This document shows, piece by piece, positions 1 to 6,490 of a stretch of 9,326 bases of DNA; the first letter of the stretch is position 1, and every line of letters begins with the position of its first letter. Both the position numbers and the translations under genes were made by a program. This DNA comes from Burkholderiales bacterium (GTDB taxonomy: Bacteria; Pseudomonadota; Gammaproteobacteria; Burkholderiales; Burkholderiaceae_C), in the NCBI GenBank assembly GCA_025352345.1, contig JANXTP010000275.1:1-9326 (forward strand), read 5' to 3'. Below the pieces are notes generated by a model. It worked only from the letters and a program-made list of their open reading frames with translations. It had not been told where the DNA came from and made no database searches.

Positions 1-1767
1 TGCGGTGTAGGTGCCGCAGGTCGCCGTGTTGCTCAGGCCCTCTACCCGCACGCTCTCCAAGTTGCGGGCGAGATCACTGACATAACAAACTCGGTTGCCG
101 TTGAAGTCGTCCCGGCTCGACACGTTGCCGTTCGCGTCGTAGGTCTGCGCGCTCGTGCTGGCGGCGCAGCCAGAGCCCGCAGGCTGGCTGCGCGTGGACA
201 CCATTGGATTGTCGGCGACGTCGCTGACACCAAGGGAAACCGAGCCTCCCAGCGGGGTCGTGACCGTGGGGGCGATGGGCGACCGCCAGCTGCGTACGCG
301 GCGAACGACGTTGTTTGTCGTATCGATCGTGTCGGCGACGACAATGCGCGGCGGTGAACTGAACGTAACGCTGAACCGATTGGTGGCACCCGCACGCTCG
401 GTACTGATGGCGCGGCCAGCCGAGTCGTAACCGAAGGTGCTTTGGCGCAGGTTATCTTCTGCCACCACCCCGGTCAGAGCCCATGGCACAGGCTGAGCTT
501 CGTACAGGAACCGCCGAACCTGCTGGTCGGGCCAGGTCAGCGCGGACAAATAGCCTCCATACTGAATCGAAATCTGCCGCCCCGCAGGATCTACGATCGC
601 ATACGCTCGGCTCAGATCATCGTTCAGGTAACTAAAGTGGGTGACTCGTCCGAAAGAATCCGCGATGTCTATCAGATACCCAGGTCTTGGGGCGCGGAGT
701 TGGTCTGTTGTACCCGTGCTGTATGTGAAAACAAGACTTTGCCCCCCTGCGCGATCTATTCGTGACAGTTGTCCGGCTGAGTCATAGGTCTCGATGGCCA
801 AACCCTGCGCATCGATGTACCGATACCCGCCACTTACGACCATCAAACGATCGTTGATGCGAGAGCTGGCGACGTAGCCAGTCTGACCGCTTGTAAAGCT
901 GACAGCTTGACCGCCACCGCGGCCTACCCTAACCACGGTACCGCCCTGCTCAATTCGCAGTTTGCGGTGCAGACTGCCGAACCACACGGTGCCGAAACCA
1001 GTGGGCGTAGCAGCGGCCTCAATGCCGTTTACAGCAGTGGTCGTCGGGAGGTTGGGTTCGCTGTTGTAAATCAGACTGAGTCGATGCCACCCGACGTTGA
1101 TACCCAGGTCAATTTTTTCCTCCTTGCTGCCCCGCAGAACGTCGATTGGGTTACCGAACTTACTGCAGCTCGGGGGGACGGGACTGGTGAGGTCCTGTGA
1201 AATGATCGGTATGCAGGCATTGGTTGTGGTCGATTGCTGAGTACCGTCTGGGCATCCCACGCTCCACGCACGACATCGGGGGTGGGTGCTACCGTCGTCA
1301 TTGAGGAGAACAAAATCAAAGACCCACAGCTGGTCACCGCGATAGCGAGACGGACACTCCGTGCCCGCGCCGATGTATCCAAGGGGTTCTATGTCCGAGT
1401 AGTTGTCGACATAGCACGCCCACCGAACAGGCGACGTCTGCACGAGCCTTAACACACTCCCTTGACTAGCGTCGGCAATTGCTTGGCAGCCAACCTGAGG
1501 AGAAGGCGTTCTAGAACCGTAAACGCTTGGTGTCCTAGGCGAGTCGATAAAAAAATAACCAGTGGGCTCAGAGTACACGGACGAAATACAACCGTACGGG
1601 CCGCAACCCCCCGGGGGCTCAGTCTGAGCGCTAGACAACGGCGTTATTGCGACAAGCGCTGCAGCTACGAACGTATGAATCGCAAGCGGAATTGACGCCA
1701 GCAGCCTGTATTGAATTGCGCCCGCAATTGACGCTGCCTGCAAGCAAAACATTTGTGTCGTTGCCAC
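1..1767 (-). CDS. Secreted RHS/YD-repeat protein, N-terminal part (3' end beyond window)
   Basis: The minus-strand frame is open from position 1854 down to position 1, so the C-terminal part is missing. I chose GTG at 1767 because GGGAG lies seven bases upstream. ATGs at 1818 and 1752 are in frame but have no clear ribosome binding site. From GTG, a basic residue (R21) precedes a hydrophobic stretch at about residues 22-45 that ends in SSA-Q, which is a plausible Sec signal peptide cut after residue 47. A Cys-rich segment follows. At about residues 205-235 the GNPIDV...LGINVGWHRLSLIYNS pattern resembles the DUF6531-like start of an RHS domain. YD-type repeats follow, including YDSAGQL (about 328), YDSAGRA (about 447) and YDANGNV (about 543), then a DDFNGNR segment typical of proteobacterial RHS proteins. 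Such proteins form beta-shell cages, often around a C-terminal toxin. Whether this one carries a toxin cannot be seen here. No immunity gene is visible because the 3' side is outside the window. Confidence 0.87.
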   Translation of the reverse strand, partial: MATTQMFCLQAASIAGAIQYRLLASIPLAIHTFVAAALVAITPLSSAQTEPPGGCGPYGCISSVYSEPTGYFFIDSPRTPSVYGSRTPSPQVGCQAIADASQGSVLRLVQTSPVRWACYVDNYSDIEPLGYIGAGTECPSRYRGDQLWVFDFVLLNDDGSTHPRCRAWSVGCPDGTQQSTTTNACIPIISQDLTSPVPPSCSKFGNPIDVLRGSKEEKIDLGINVGWHRLSLIYNSEPNLPTTTAVNGIEAAATPTGFGTVWFGSLHRKLRIEQGGTVVRVGRGGGQAVSFTSGQTGYVASSRINDRLMVVSGGYRYIDAQGLAIETYDSAGQLSRIDRAGGQSLVFTYSTGTTDQLRAPRPGYLIDIADSFGRVTHFSYLNDDLSRAYAIVDPAGRQISIQYGGYLSALTWPDQQVRRFLYEAQPVPWALTGVVAEDNLRQSTFGYDSAGRAISTERAGATNRFSVTFSSPPRIVVADTIDTTNNVVRRVRSWRSPIAPTVTTPLGGSVSLGVSDVADNPMVSTRSQPAGSGCAASTSAQTYDANGNVSSRDDFNGNRVCYVSDLARNLESVRVEGLSNTATCGTYTA

Positions 1768-1863
1768 TAGCGTGCTCCCATGAAAACCTTCGATGAAAAC
1801 TGCTTTGGACTTTCCCATGAAATGTGACGACTGGACCCACTCTTTGGAGGGGAATCAGTTGCA

Positions 1864-2022
1864 ATGACTGCATTGGCCTCACCAGATCTGATCTCGAAGA
1901 CCGCCCTCATCACCCTGCTCTGCCTACCCGCAAATATCCGTGCGGAGCATTTGAACTTCGGCCTTGTCGCACGCGCAAGGTGGCTGAACCGCCCCGGCAA
2001 TCGCGAAGGCCCGTCGGGTTAA
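1864..2022 (+). CDS. Possible small ORF, 52 residues, unknown
   Basis: This ATG-to-TAA ORF lies between the divergently placed RHS gene start and the end of the NERD gene. A strong GGAGGGG sequence (1846-1852) lies upstream, but 11 bases from the ATG, which is rather far. The product starts MTALASPDL and has a hydrophobic stretch (TALITLLCLP) followed by an Arg-rich tail (ARARWLNRPGNR). I recognise no family. It could be the remnant of a larger gene or chance coding. Support is limited to the ribosome binding site and an open frame. Confidence 0.2.
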   Translation: MTALASPDLISKTALITLLCLPANIRAEHLNFGLVARARWLNRPGNREGPSG

Positions 2023-2072
2023 GTTATGCCTCCACCGCGGTGGCTTGACTAGCGGCCACGCGCCCGTCGAGG

Positions 2073-3026
2073 CTAAAGCTTGATCGACTCCGGCCACAGA
2101 AAATACGGCCCGTATCGACTCTTCCCAATGCGCACCGCGCCGCTGGCCATCGCGAGATCGGTCAGCACGTGCTGGTCGCCTTGCCGAACGAGATAGCCGG
2201 CTGAGGTGAGTCGATCCAGCATCGCTGCATTGCCTTTGATGCCGAGCTTCGCGGCCAGCTTGGACGTTGAGAGACGCCCGCGATGGAGATCGCCTTCTGG
2301 CGTCGGCGCAGTGTCTGGAAGCGGCGGCTTCAGATCTGCAGCGGGCTTGGACGCCCGTTCGACCGGCCTCTGGGCTGCAGCATTCACCGAGGGTTCGGCG
2401 GCTTCGGCTTGGGAAGTGCCCTCCCCTTCGATCCCGAGCTTCGCTGCCCAGTCGAACGTGATCGGCCGATGCAGTCGTGCGATCTGTCTGGCAAGGTCTT
2501 CCAGTGTTTCCGGACTGATGATCTTTCCCATCGACAGCAGCGCCGATGCAGCTGACTCCTCGCCGATCCTGCGCTCGATCAGGTCACGCAACTGGTCGGC
2601 CTTGATCACCTGATCGATGCCGTCGATCTTGGTCTTGGGCCGGGTGGTTCGAGCACCTTTGCTGACGAGCACAACGCTTTGGATGGAAGGTCTGATCGTC
2701 AGCCCAAGCCGTGTGGGCAGCTGAACGATGCTGCTGCTCTGGACAGCATGCAGTACGGCCACATGCTTGCGGTTTTGCTCCAGCGGTGAGGGCACGCCGT
2801 AAGGGCGACCCGCATAGAACCCGGTGAACTAGCCTTGCTCGTTGATGGCAACGCCTTCGCTGAAGTGCTTGGATTCACACACCCAGAACTCCAGCCAGCG
2901 GTTGATCAGAAGGTGGTCAATCTGAGCCACCCTGCCCCGGTACTCAAGGCGCAGGTCATGGATGACCGCCCAGTTGCGCGAGGCCTTGTGATGGAAATCG
3001 ATTTCGTAGGCGGCTTTGATGAGCAT
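2073..3026 (-). pseudogene. NERD-domain (nuclease-related) protein, interrupted by an in-frame stop
   Basis: Two minus-strand ORFs share one frame and are separated only by a TAG at 2829-2831. Read together they give 317 codons from ATG 3026 (GGAGA six bases upstream) to TAG 2073. The first part (MLIKAAYEIDF...) carries the NERD pattern: a HDLRLE strand, then QIDHLLINR, then VCESKHF. In this family these hold the acidic and Lys residues of a restriction-like nuclease fold. The stop is codon 66, between AINEQG and FTGFYAGRPYG, where relatives I recall have Glu, so one base change from GAG or GAA is enough. The second part contains VLVSKGAR, a variable Pro/Ala-rich linker, and a C-terminal helical module ending GPYFLWPESIKL that looks like a small winged-helix-type domain. 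The MLIKAA start seems joined directly to a segment usually tens of residues further in, suggesting an additional deletion. Most likely this is a decaying gene. Suppression of the amber codon cannot be excluded. Confidence 0.8.
2829..2831 (-). other. Premature in-frame TAG in the NERD gene
   Basis: The plus-strand triplet CTA reads as TAG on the minus strand, exactly in frame with the coding sequence on both sides and without any length change. Similarity to the NERD family continues directly across it. A point mutation is therefore a better explanation than a frameshift or two separate genes. Confidence 0.85.
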
Positions 3027-3081
3027 TGGTTCTCCACGATGTCGCCGAATTGACCCAGAGGCGATTGCGCTTACTGCGAAC

Positions 3082-3103
3082 CGGAACCTCTCTGAGGCAC
3101 CGG
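3082..3103. repeat. Imperfect direct repeat copy 1, hairpin-forming
   Basis: This copy starts CGGAACCTCT and matches 3160-3181 at 18 of 22 positions. With the flanking bases it can fold as ACCGG / CCTC - TCT - GAGG / CCGGT with a 2x2 internal mismatch, giving a symmetric hairpin. Its function is unknown. Confidence 0.45.
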
Positions 3104-3159
3104 TCATGAATCCCGCACGGCAACAAAGGTGCCCCACGAGATGTGAGCCCCCTGACAAG

Positions 3160-3181
3160 CGGAACCTCTTTGGGGTATCGG
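3160..3181. repeat. Imperfect direct repeat copy 2, hairpin-forming
   Basis: This is the second copy of the repeat at 3082-3103, with its start 78 bases further on. The inner stem is kept as ACCTC-TTT-GGGGT with one G-T pair, while the outer stem is lost. Keeping the stem-loop core despite base changes hints at structure, but two copies are too few to be sure. Confidence 0.4.
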
Positions 3182-3315
3182 GCGACGCCCCGATCGGATG
3201 CGAGCAGCCACGCAGCGGTTTGCCGAGCGCTGACTCAAACACGCTGACAAATGACTTGATATGTTCTGCCGTCAGAGCGTTACTGGTGGCCTGCCGCGAA
3301 GGATGCGGGGTCACT

Positions 3316-3322
3316 GAAGGAG
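3316..3322 (+). promoter_or_regulatory. Strong ribosome binding site of the micro-ORF
   Basis: GAAGGAG lies seven bases before ATG 3330 and ten before ATG 3333. It is the best Shine-Dalgarno sequence near the deacetylase gene and serves the small upstream frame rather than the enzyme start at 3401. Confidence 0.6.
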
Positions 3323-3329
3323 CGACTCA

Positions 3330-3401
3330 ATGATGGCAAATGCACAAGTCTGGGGGAGCGTGTACCAGTGGGTCACCTTCAAGTTTGGGGCGCTGAGCTG
3401 A
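3330..3401 (+). CDS. Micro-ORF of 23 residues, translationally coupled to the deacetylase gene
   Basis: The frame starts ATG-ATG and encodes a 23-residue peptide (MMANAQVWGSVYQW..., ending KFGALS). The peptide is rich in aromatic residues and has no clear membrane segment or signal. Its TGA stop (3399-3401) shares the A with the ATG of the downstream enzyme, giving TGATG. Together with the strong ribosome binding site at 3316, this is the classic arrangement for coupled translation: ribosomes ending the small frame restart on the enzyme gene. The peptide matches no family I know. It may be a leader whose only role is to deliver ribosomes, or a genuine small protein. Absence of the ORF in relatives, or relatives that start at the GTG at 3368 instead, would argue against it. 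Confidence 0.45.
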   Translation: MMANAQVWGSVYQWVTFKFGALS

Positions 3402-4348
3402 TGCGCCCACCACTGACCGCGATCCCTGTTTTCTTCCTCCCCGAGATGGTGGCCCTTGATGCGTCCACGTCTTCGCCGAGCGCAGCCAAACCCGCCCAGG
3501 TGGTCTTGGACTGGCAAGCGCAGAGGCTGCCGATCCAGCTGTTCGATTTCGAACCGGTTGATGCCGACACCGTGGCCTTGGCGCATGACCGTGTGTATGT
3601 GCGTGAGGTTCTGGCGGGCAAAACAGCGAATGGCTTTGGGAATCGCAAGCCGCAGGTCACCGCCTCCCTGCCCTTCACGACCGGCTCGATGCTGGCGGCG
3701 GCGAGTGCCGCCCTGGACAACGGGCTGGTGGCTTGTGCGCCCGTTTCGGGGTTCCACCATGCCGGGTACAGCAGCGGAGGTGGCTTCTGCACCTTCAACG
3801 GCCTGGTCGTCGCAGCGATGGCACTCAAGCAGGAGGGCCGTGTGTCGCGGGTCGGCATACTCGACCTGGACCAGCACTGGGGCGACGGCACGCACGACAT
3901 CATCCGGCGCCTGGACTTGTGTTGGATCTTGCACCACAGCGCTGGCCGGGAGGCGCCGGACGCATCGCAGTCGCAGCGCTATTTGCGCGAGCTGCCTGAC
4001 CTCGTGAGCAGCTTCCGCGCCTGCGACCTGCTCCTTTACCAGGCTGGCGCGGATGCACATGTGAACGATCCCCTCGGTGGCTGGATGACGAGCGAGCAGC
4101 TCGCCGAACGGGACCGCATCGTCTTCACCGTGGCAAAGGAGATCGGCGTGCCAGTGTCCTGGAACCTGGCCGGGGGCTACCAACGCGATGCGCAAGGTGG
4201 CATCGAGCCCGTGCTGGCCATACACCGCAGAACGATGCTTGCCTGTGCCGATGTCTTTGTGGGATGCCGGTCGTCTCAGGCTGAATCCAGCCGAGCAGCC
4301 CTGATAGCAGCAGCTTCCTCCTTGCGCTCGGAACGACCGAGCAGCTGA
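3401..4348 (+). CDS. Histone deacetylase / acetylpolyamine amidohydrolase family zinc hydrolase
   Basis: The 315-residue protein belongs to the arginase/deacetylase-fold zinc hydrolases, which remove acetyl groups from lysine, polyamines or other amines. The active-site motifs are all present in order: GFHHA at 117-121 with the tandem His charge-relay pair, GFCTFNG at 128-134, DLDQHWGDGT at 155-164 with expected zinc ligands D157 and H159, QAGADAHVNDPLGG at 214-227 with third zinc ligand D223, and NLAGGY at 255-260 with the catalytic-type Tyr260. I chose ATG 3401 because conserved sequence (IPVFFLPEM) begins just after it and because it overlaps the stop of the preceding micro-ORF. GTG 3368 is an in-frame alternative. 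The last 28 or so residues after ACADVFV are Ser/Ala/Arg-rich and unlike the family, so the natural C-terminus may have been replaced by foreign sequence. The substrate is unknown. The protein is cytoplasmic, with no signal peptide. Confidence 0.9.
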   Translation: MRPPLTAIPVFFLPEMVALDASTSSPSAAKPAQVVLDWQAQRLPIQLFDFEPVDADTVALAHDRVYVREVLAGKTANGFGNRKPQVTASLPFTTGSMLAAASAALDNGLVACAPVSGFHHAGYSSGGGFCTFNGLVVAAMALKQEGRVSRVGILDLDQHWGDGTHDIIRRLDLCWILHHSAGREAPDASQSQRYLRELPDLVSSFRACDLLLYQAGADAHVNDPLGGWMTSEQLAERDRIVFTVAKEIGVPVSWNLAGGYQRDAQGGIEPVLAIHRRTMLACADVFVGCRSSQAESSRAALIAAASSLRSERPSS

Positions 4349-4767
4349 CCTTTCGGTTTGCGTCGGAAGCCGATCGTTGAAGACGATGGCTTCAATCGGA
4401 TCGTTTCCGTCCAGTTGAAAAAAACTTGACCGTGCGGGTCGCTTCGACGCACACGTCAGCGAGCCAACACGTCGCCCGCGCGCACCGCCAAAAAGCAGGG
4501 AATTTCTGACTGGATCAGGGACTTTTGGGGCATCGATTTGCCCCACTCCAATGAGTTTGTCACGCCCCGGAGAACCGCAGCCCGCCTTCGTCTACGCAAT
4601 AAAGTTTGAAGAAGTGAGCTAGGTGGATTTTGAATCGGTAAGTTAGCGGGGTGTGCAGGGATTGATGTTCGTTTTCAGGTGAAGGTTGCGGCTTTCGGCG
4701 CCTTCTTTTTTCTGAGCGACTTGCATCCCTGCTGCCCATTAATCGCGACTGATCCGAAGGAAATCCG
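4349..4767. other. Non-coding stretch between deacetylase and phage cassette
   Basis: I find no supported gene in these 419 bases. A long minus-strand frame (3311-4546) runs through the first half but mainly mirrors the deacetylase gene. A small inverted repeat, TGGGGCA-TCGATT-TGCCCCA (4526-4545), has no T-run after it. The second half holds the leader structure described at 4655-4732. The sequence just after the deacetylase stop may be the edge of an inserted element, but I recognise no transposase or terminal repeats. Confidence 0.6.
4655..4732 (+). promoter_or_regulatory. Possible structured leader or terminator upstream of the phage cassette
   Basis: GCAGGGAT (4655-4662) and ATCCCTGC (4725-4732) form a perfect eight-base inverted repeat. 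Between them, GAAGG (4681-4685) pairs with CCTTC (4701-4705), directly followed by six T (4706-4711). The short-stem hairpin plus T-run resembles a weak rho-independent terminator. The outer pairing would compete with or enclose it. This could end an upstream phage transcript, or attenuate transcription into the methyltransferase gene that starts 35 bases after the outer stem. Confidence 0.35.
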
Positions 4768-6129
4768 ATGAAAGTGCCAAGCTCTAAAAAGTCTCAGCCC
4801 ACCACGAAGCCCACGCTCAGCGGCATTGTCGAGCGCTCACCCGCCGAGCTCAAACCGTGGCCCAACAACCCACGCACCCATTCCGACAAGCAATTGGTCA
4901 AGTTGCAGTCGAGTATTCGGGCGTTTGGGTTCACCAACCCGGTGCTTGTCGATGAGGCAGGCGTCATCCTCAGTGGCCACGGCCGTGTGCAGGCGGCCAT
5001 GGCGATGGGTCTGGCCTCCATCCCGACGCGGGTGATCTCAGGGTTGAGCGCAGCAGGCAAGCGCGCCTATGTGCTGGCCGACAACAAGATCGCCCTGCTC
5101 TCAAGCTGGGACCATGATCTGCTGCGCGATGAGATCAAGTTGTTGATCGACGACGAGTACGAGATCGAGATGACAGGCTTCGACACCGTCGAGATTGACC
5201 TGTTGATTGAGCTGCCCCTTGCGGATGCTGAACTGCAGCCGCAGGACGTTCAGGAGCAGGTGGTCAGTCGCCTGGGAGACCTGTGGGCACTCGGTGACCA
5301 CCGGCTGCTGTGCGGAGATGCTCTGGCGGAAGCTTCTTATCTGACCTTGCTCGGCTCTGACAAGGCTCAGATGGGCATCACAGACCCGCCGTACAACGTC
5401 AGGATCGACGGCCACGCGGGCGGCTTGGGCAAGCTCAAGCACAAAGAGTTCGCCATGGCCTCGGGCGAGATGAGCCCACAGGCGTTCGAAGGGTTCCTGG
5501 GACAAGGATGCAAGCACCTGTGCTCGTTCTCGGTTCCAGGTGCCATTCACTTCGTTTTCATGGACTGGCGGCACCAGTTGGAGCTGCTTCAGGCGGCGCA
5601 GCCGGTGTTTGGCGCTCCAAAGCAGCTGTGTGTCTGGACCAAGGACCACGGGGGGATGGGTTCGTTCTATCGCAGCCAGCATGAGCTGGTGTTTGTGTTC
5701 AAGAATGGTTCCGCTGCGCACATCAACAATTTCGAGCTCGGCCAGCATGGTCGGTACCGGACCAATGTGTGGGAGTACCCGAGCATCAACTCGGGTCGTG
5801 GGCGCGCGCTGCTGGCGCTTCACCCCACGGTCAAGCCGGTGGCAATGATCGCCGACGCCATTCGGGACTGCAGCCACCGAGACGGGCTGATCCTGGACCC
5901 GTTTGCCGGCAGCGGTACGGTGCTGGTGGCCGCTGAACGGACGGGCCGTCGGGCACGGGCGATGGAGCTGGACCCGCAGTACGTGGATGTCGGCATCAGG
6001 CGCTGGCAGCGGGGGTCCGGCAAGCAGGCCGTGCTGCTTGCGACCGGGCAGACCTGGGAGCAGGTTCGAGCCGAGCGGTTGGCGGGTGGTGATTTGCAAT
6101 CAATTGCAGAGGTGACCCATGCCTTATGA
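4768..6129 (+). CDS. ParB-domain / DNA methyltransferase fusion protein (phage-type)
   Basis: The 453-residue protein starts at ATG 4768 with AAGGA six bases upstream. Residues about 20-95 form a ParB/Srx-like domain with NNPRTHS at 33-39 and GHGRVQAA at 70-77, a variant of the ParB GHRR box. Residues about 170-425 form an S-adenosylmethionine-dependent DNA methyltransferase of the beta order, with catalytic motif IV TDPPYNV (DPPY at 206-209) before the SAM-binding motif DPFAGSG (377-383). Motif DPPY usually indicates N6-adenine methylation, with N4-cytosine less likely. The central region contains VWTKDHGGMGSFYRSQHELVFVFKN, typical of this family. Such fusions occur in prophages just upstream of the terminase genes, where they may protect phage DNA or mark packaging sites. 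No partner restriction endonuclease is present, so it is an orphan enzyme. The gene overlaps the next one by 11 bases. Confidence 0.92.
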   Translation: MKVPSSKKSQPTTKPTLSGIVERSPAELKPWPNNPRTHSDKQLVKLQSSIRAFGFTNPVLVDEAGVILSGHGRVQAAMAMGLASIPTRVISGLSAAGKRAYVLADNKIALLSSWDHDLLRDEIKLLIDDEYEIEMTGFDTVEIDLLIELPLADAELQPQDVQEQVVSRLGDLWALGDHRLLCGDALAEASYLTLLGSDKAQMGITDPPYNVRIDGHAGGLGKLKHKEFAMASGEMSPQAFEGFLGQGCKHLCSFSVPGAIHFVFMDWRHQLELLQAAQPVFGAPKQLCVWTKDHGGMGSFYRSQHELVFVFKNGSAAHINNFELGQHGRYRTNVWEYPSINSGRGRALLALHPTVKPVAMIADAIRDCSHRDGLILDPFAGSGTVLVAAERTGRRARAMELDPQYVDVGIRRWQRGSGKQAVLLATGQTWEQVRAERLAGGDLQSIAEVTHAL

Positions 6130-6490
6130 AATCGGTTACCGACGCCCTCCTCCCGCCGGTCAGTTCAAGAAGGGTGCTTCTGGCAACCCTAAAGGGCGAC
6201 CGAAGGGTTCCAAGAACTTCTTCACGCTGCTGGAGCAGGAGCTCAACCAAAAGGTCATGATCAATGAAGGGGGCCGGCGCAAGTCGGTCACCCGGATGCA
6301 CGCGATGGCCAAGCGGCTAGTGACTGCGGCCCTGCAGGGTGAGCCCAAGGCGGTGATGACCATCGTGGACATTTGGCGCCGCAATGGTGGCGGTGAGGAG
6401 GCTGCACCAGAGGGGCTGTTGCCAGACAACTACGAGCAAATTCTGGCCGACTACGTGGCGGCGCAGGTCCGCAAGGGGGGTGTCACATGA
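6119..6490 (+). CDS. DUF5681 domain protein, candidate small-terminase-like subunit
   Basis: This 123-residue basic protein starts at ATG 6119 inside the end of the methyltransferase gene, with GAGGTGA just upstream. Its N-terminal third (YEIGYRRPPPAGQFKKG, then SGNPKGRPKGSKN at about 21-33) is the DUF5681 signature: short, Arg/Lys/Gly-rich and probably nucleic-acid binding. The middle is helical (LLEQELNQK, MHAMAKRLVTAALQGEPKAVMTIVDIW). In phage genomes DUF5681 genes lie directly before the terminase large subunit, as here with an ATGA overlap. I therefore infer a DNA-recognition role in packaging, but the biochemical function of the domain is not established to my knowledge. Confidence 0.85.
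   Translation: MPYEIGYRRPPPAGQFKKGASGNPKGRPKGSKNFFTLLEQELNQKVMINEGGRRKSVTRMHAMAKRLVTAALQGEPKAVMTIVDIWRRNGGGEEAAPEGLLPDNYEQILADYVAAQVRKGGVT

Larger units (their letters stand above)
3027..3329. other. Divergent intergenic region between NERD pseudogene and deacetylase transcript
   Basis: I see no supported gene here. The open minus-strand extension upstream of ATG 3026 (up to 3314) lacks recognisable protein features and a better start. The region holds an imperfect direct repeat (3082-3103 and 3160-3181, 18 of 22 bases identical). It also holds a hairpin at 3177-3194 with the six-base stem ATCGGG/CCCGAT. Promoters for both flanking genes should lie here, but I cannot assign -35 and -10 boxes with confidence. 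Confidence 0.6.

Noticed and set aside
42..395. Minus-strand frame of 117 codons and the plus-strand frames within 155-1452
   Set aside because: All overlap the RHS coding frame, which alone shows YD-repeat motifs. Their products are Arg/Ser/Ala-rich shadows.
1690..1738. Repeated AATTGACGC near the RHS start
   Set aside because: It is only a nine-base repeat inside coding DNA for the signal-peptide region, with no further copies seen. Chance or a small duplication is enough.
2032..2043. Twelve-base palindrome CCACCGCGGTGG
   Set aside because: It is short, with no loop and no T-run on either side, and in GC-rich DNA it can arise by chance. It is not convincing as a terminator or operator.
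2206..2613. Plus-strand frame of 135 codons opposite the NERD gene
   Set aside because: The minus-strand frame carries the family-like sequence, and the plus frame is a Ser/Ala-rich shadow with no ribosome binding site evident.
3311..4546. Minus-strand open frame of 411 codons
   Set aside because: It lies opposite the deacetylase gene, whose conserved motifs are all in the plus-strand frame. The minus translation has low-complexity, His/Arg/Gln-rich sequence and no family features.
5101..6099. Minus-strand open frame of 332 codons
   Set aside because: It mirrors the methyltransferase gene. GC-rich coding DNA often leaves the opposite strand open, and no recognisable domain is seen.
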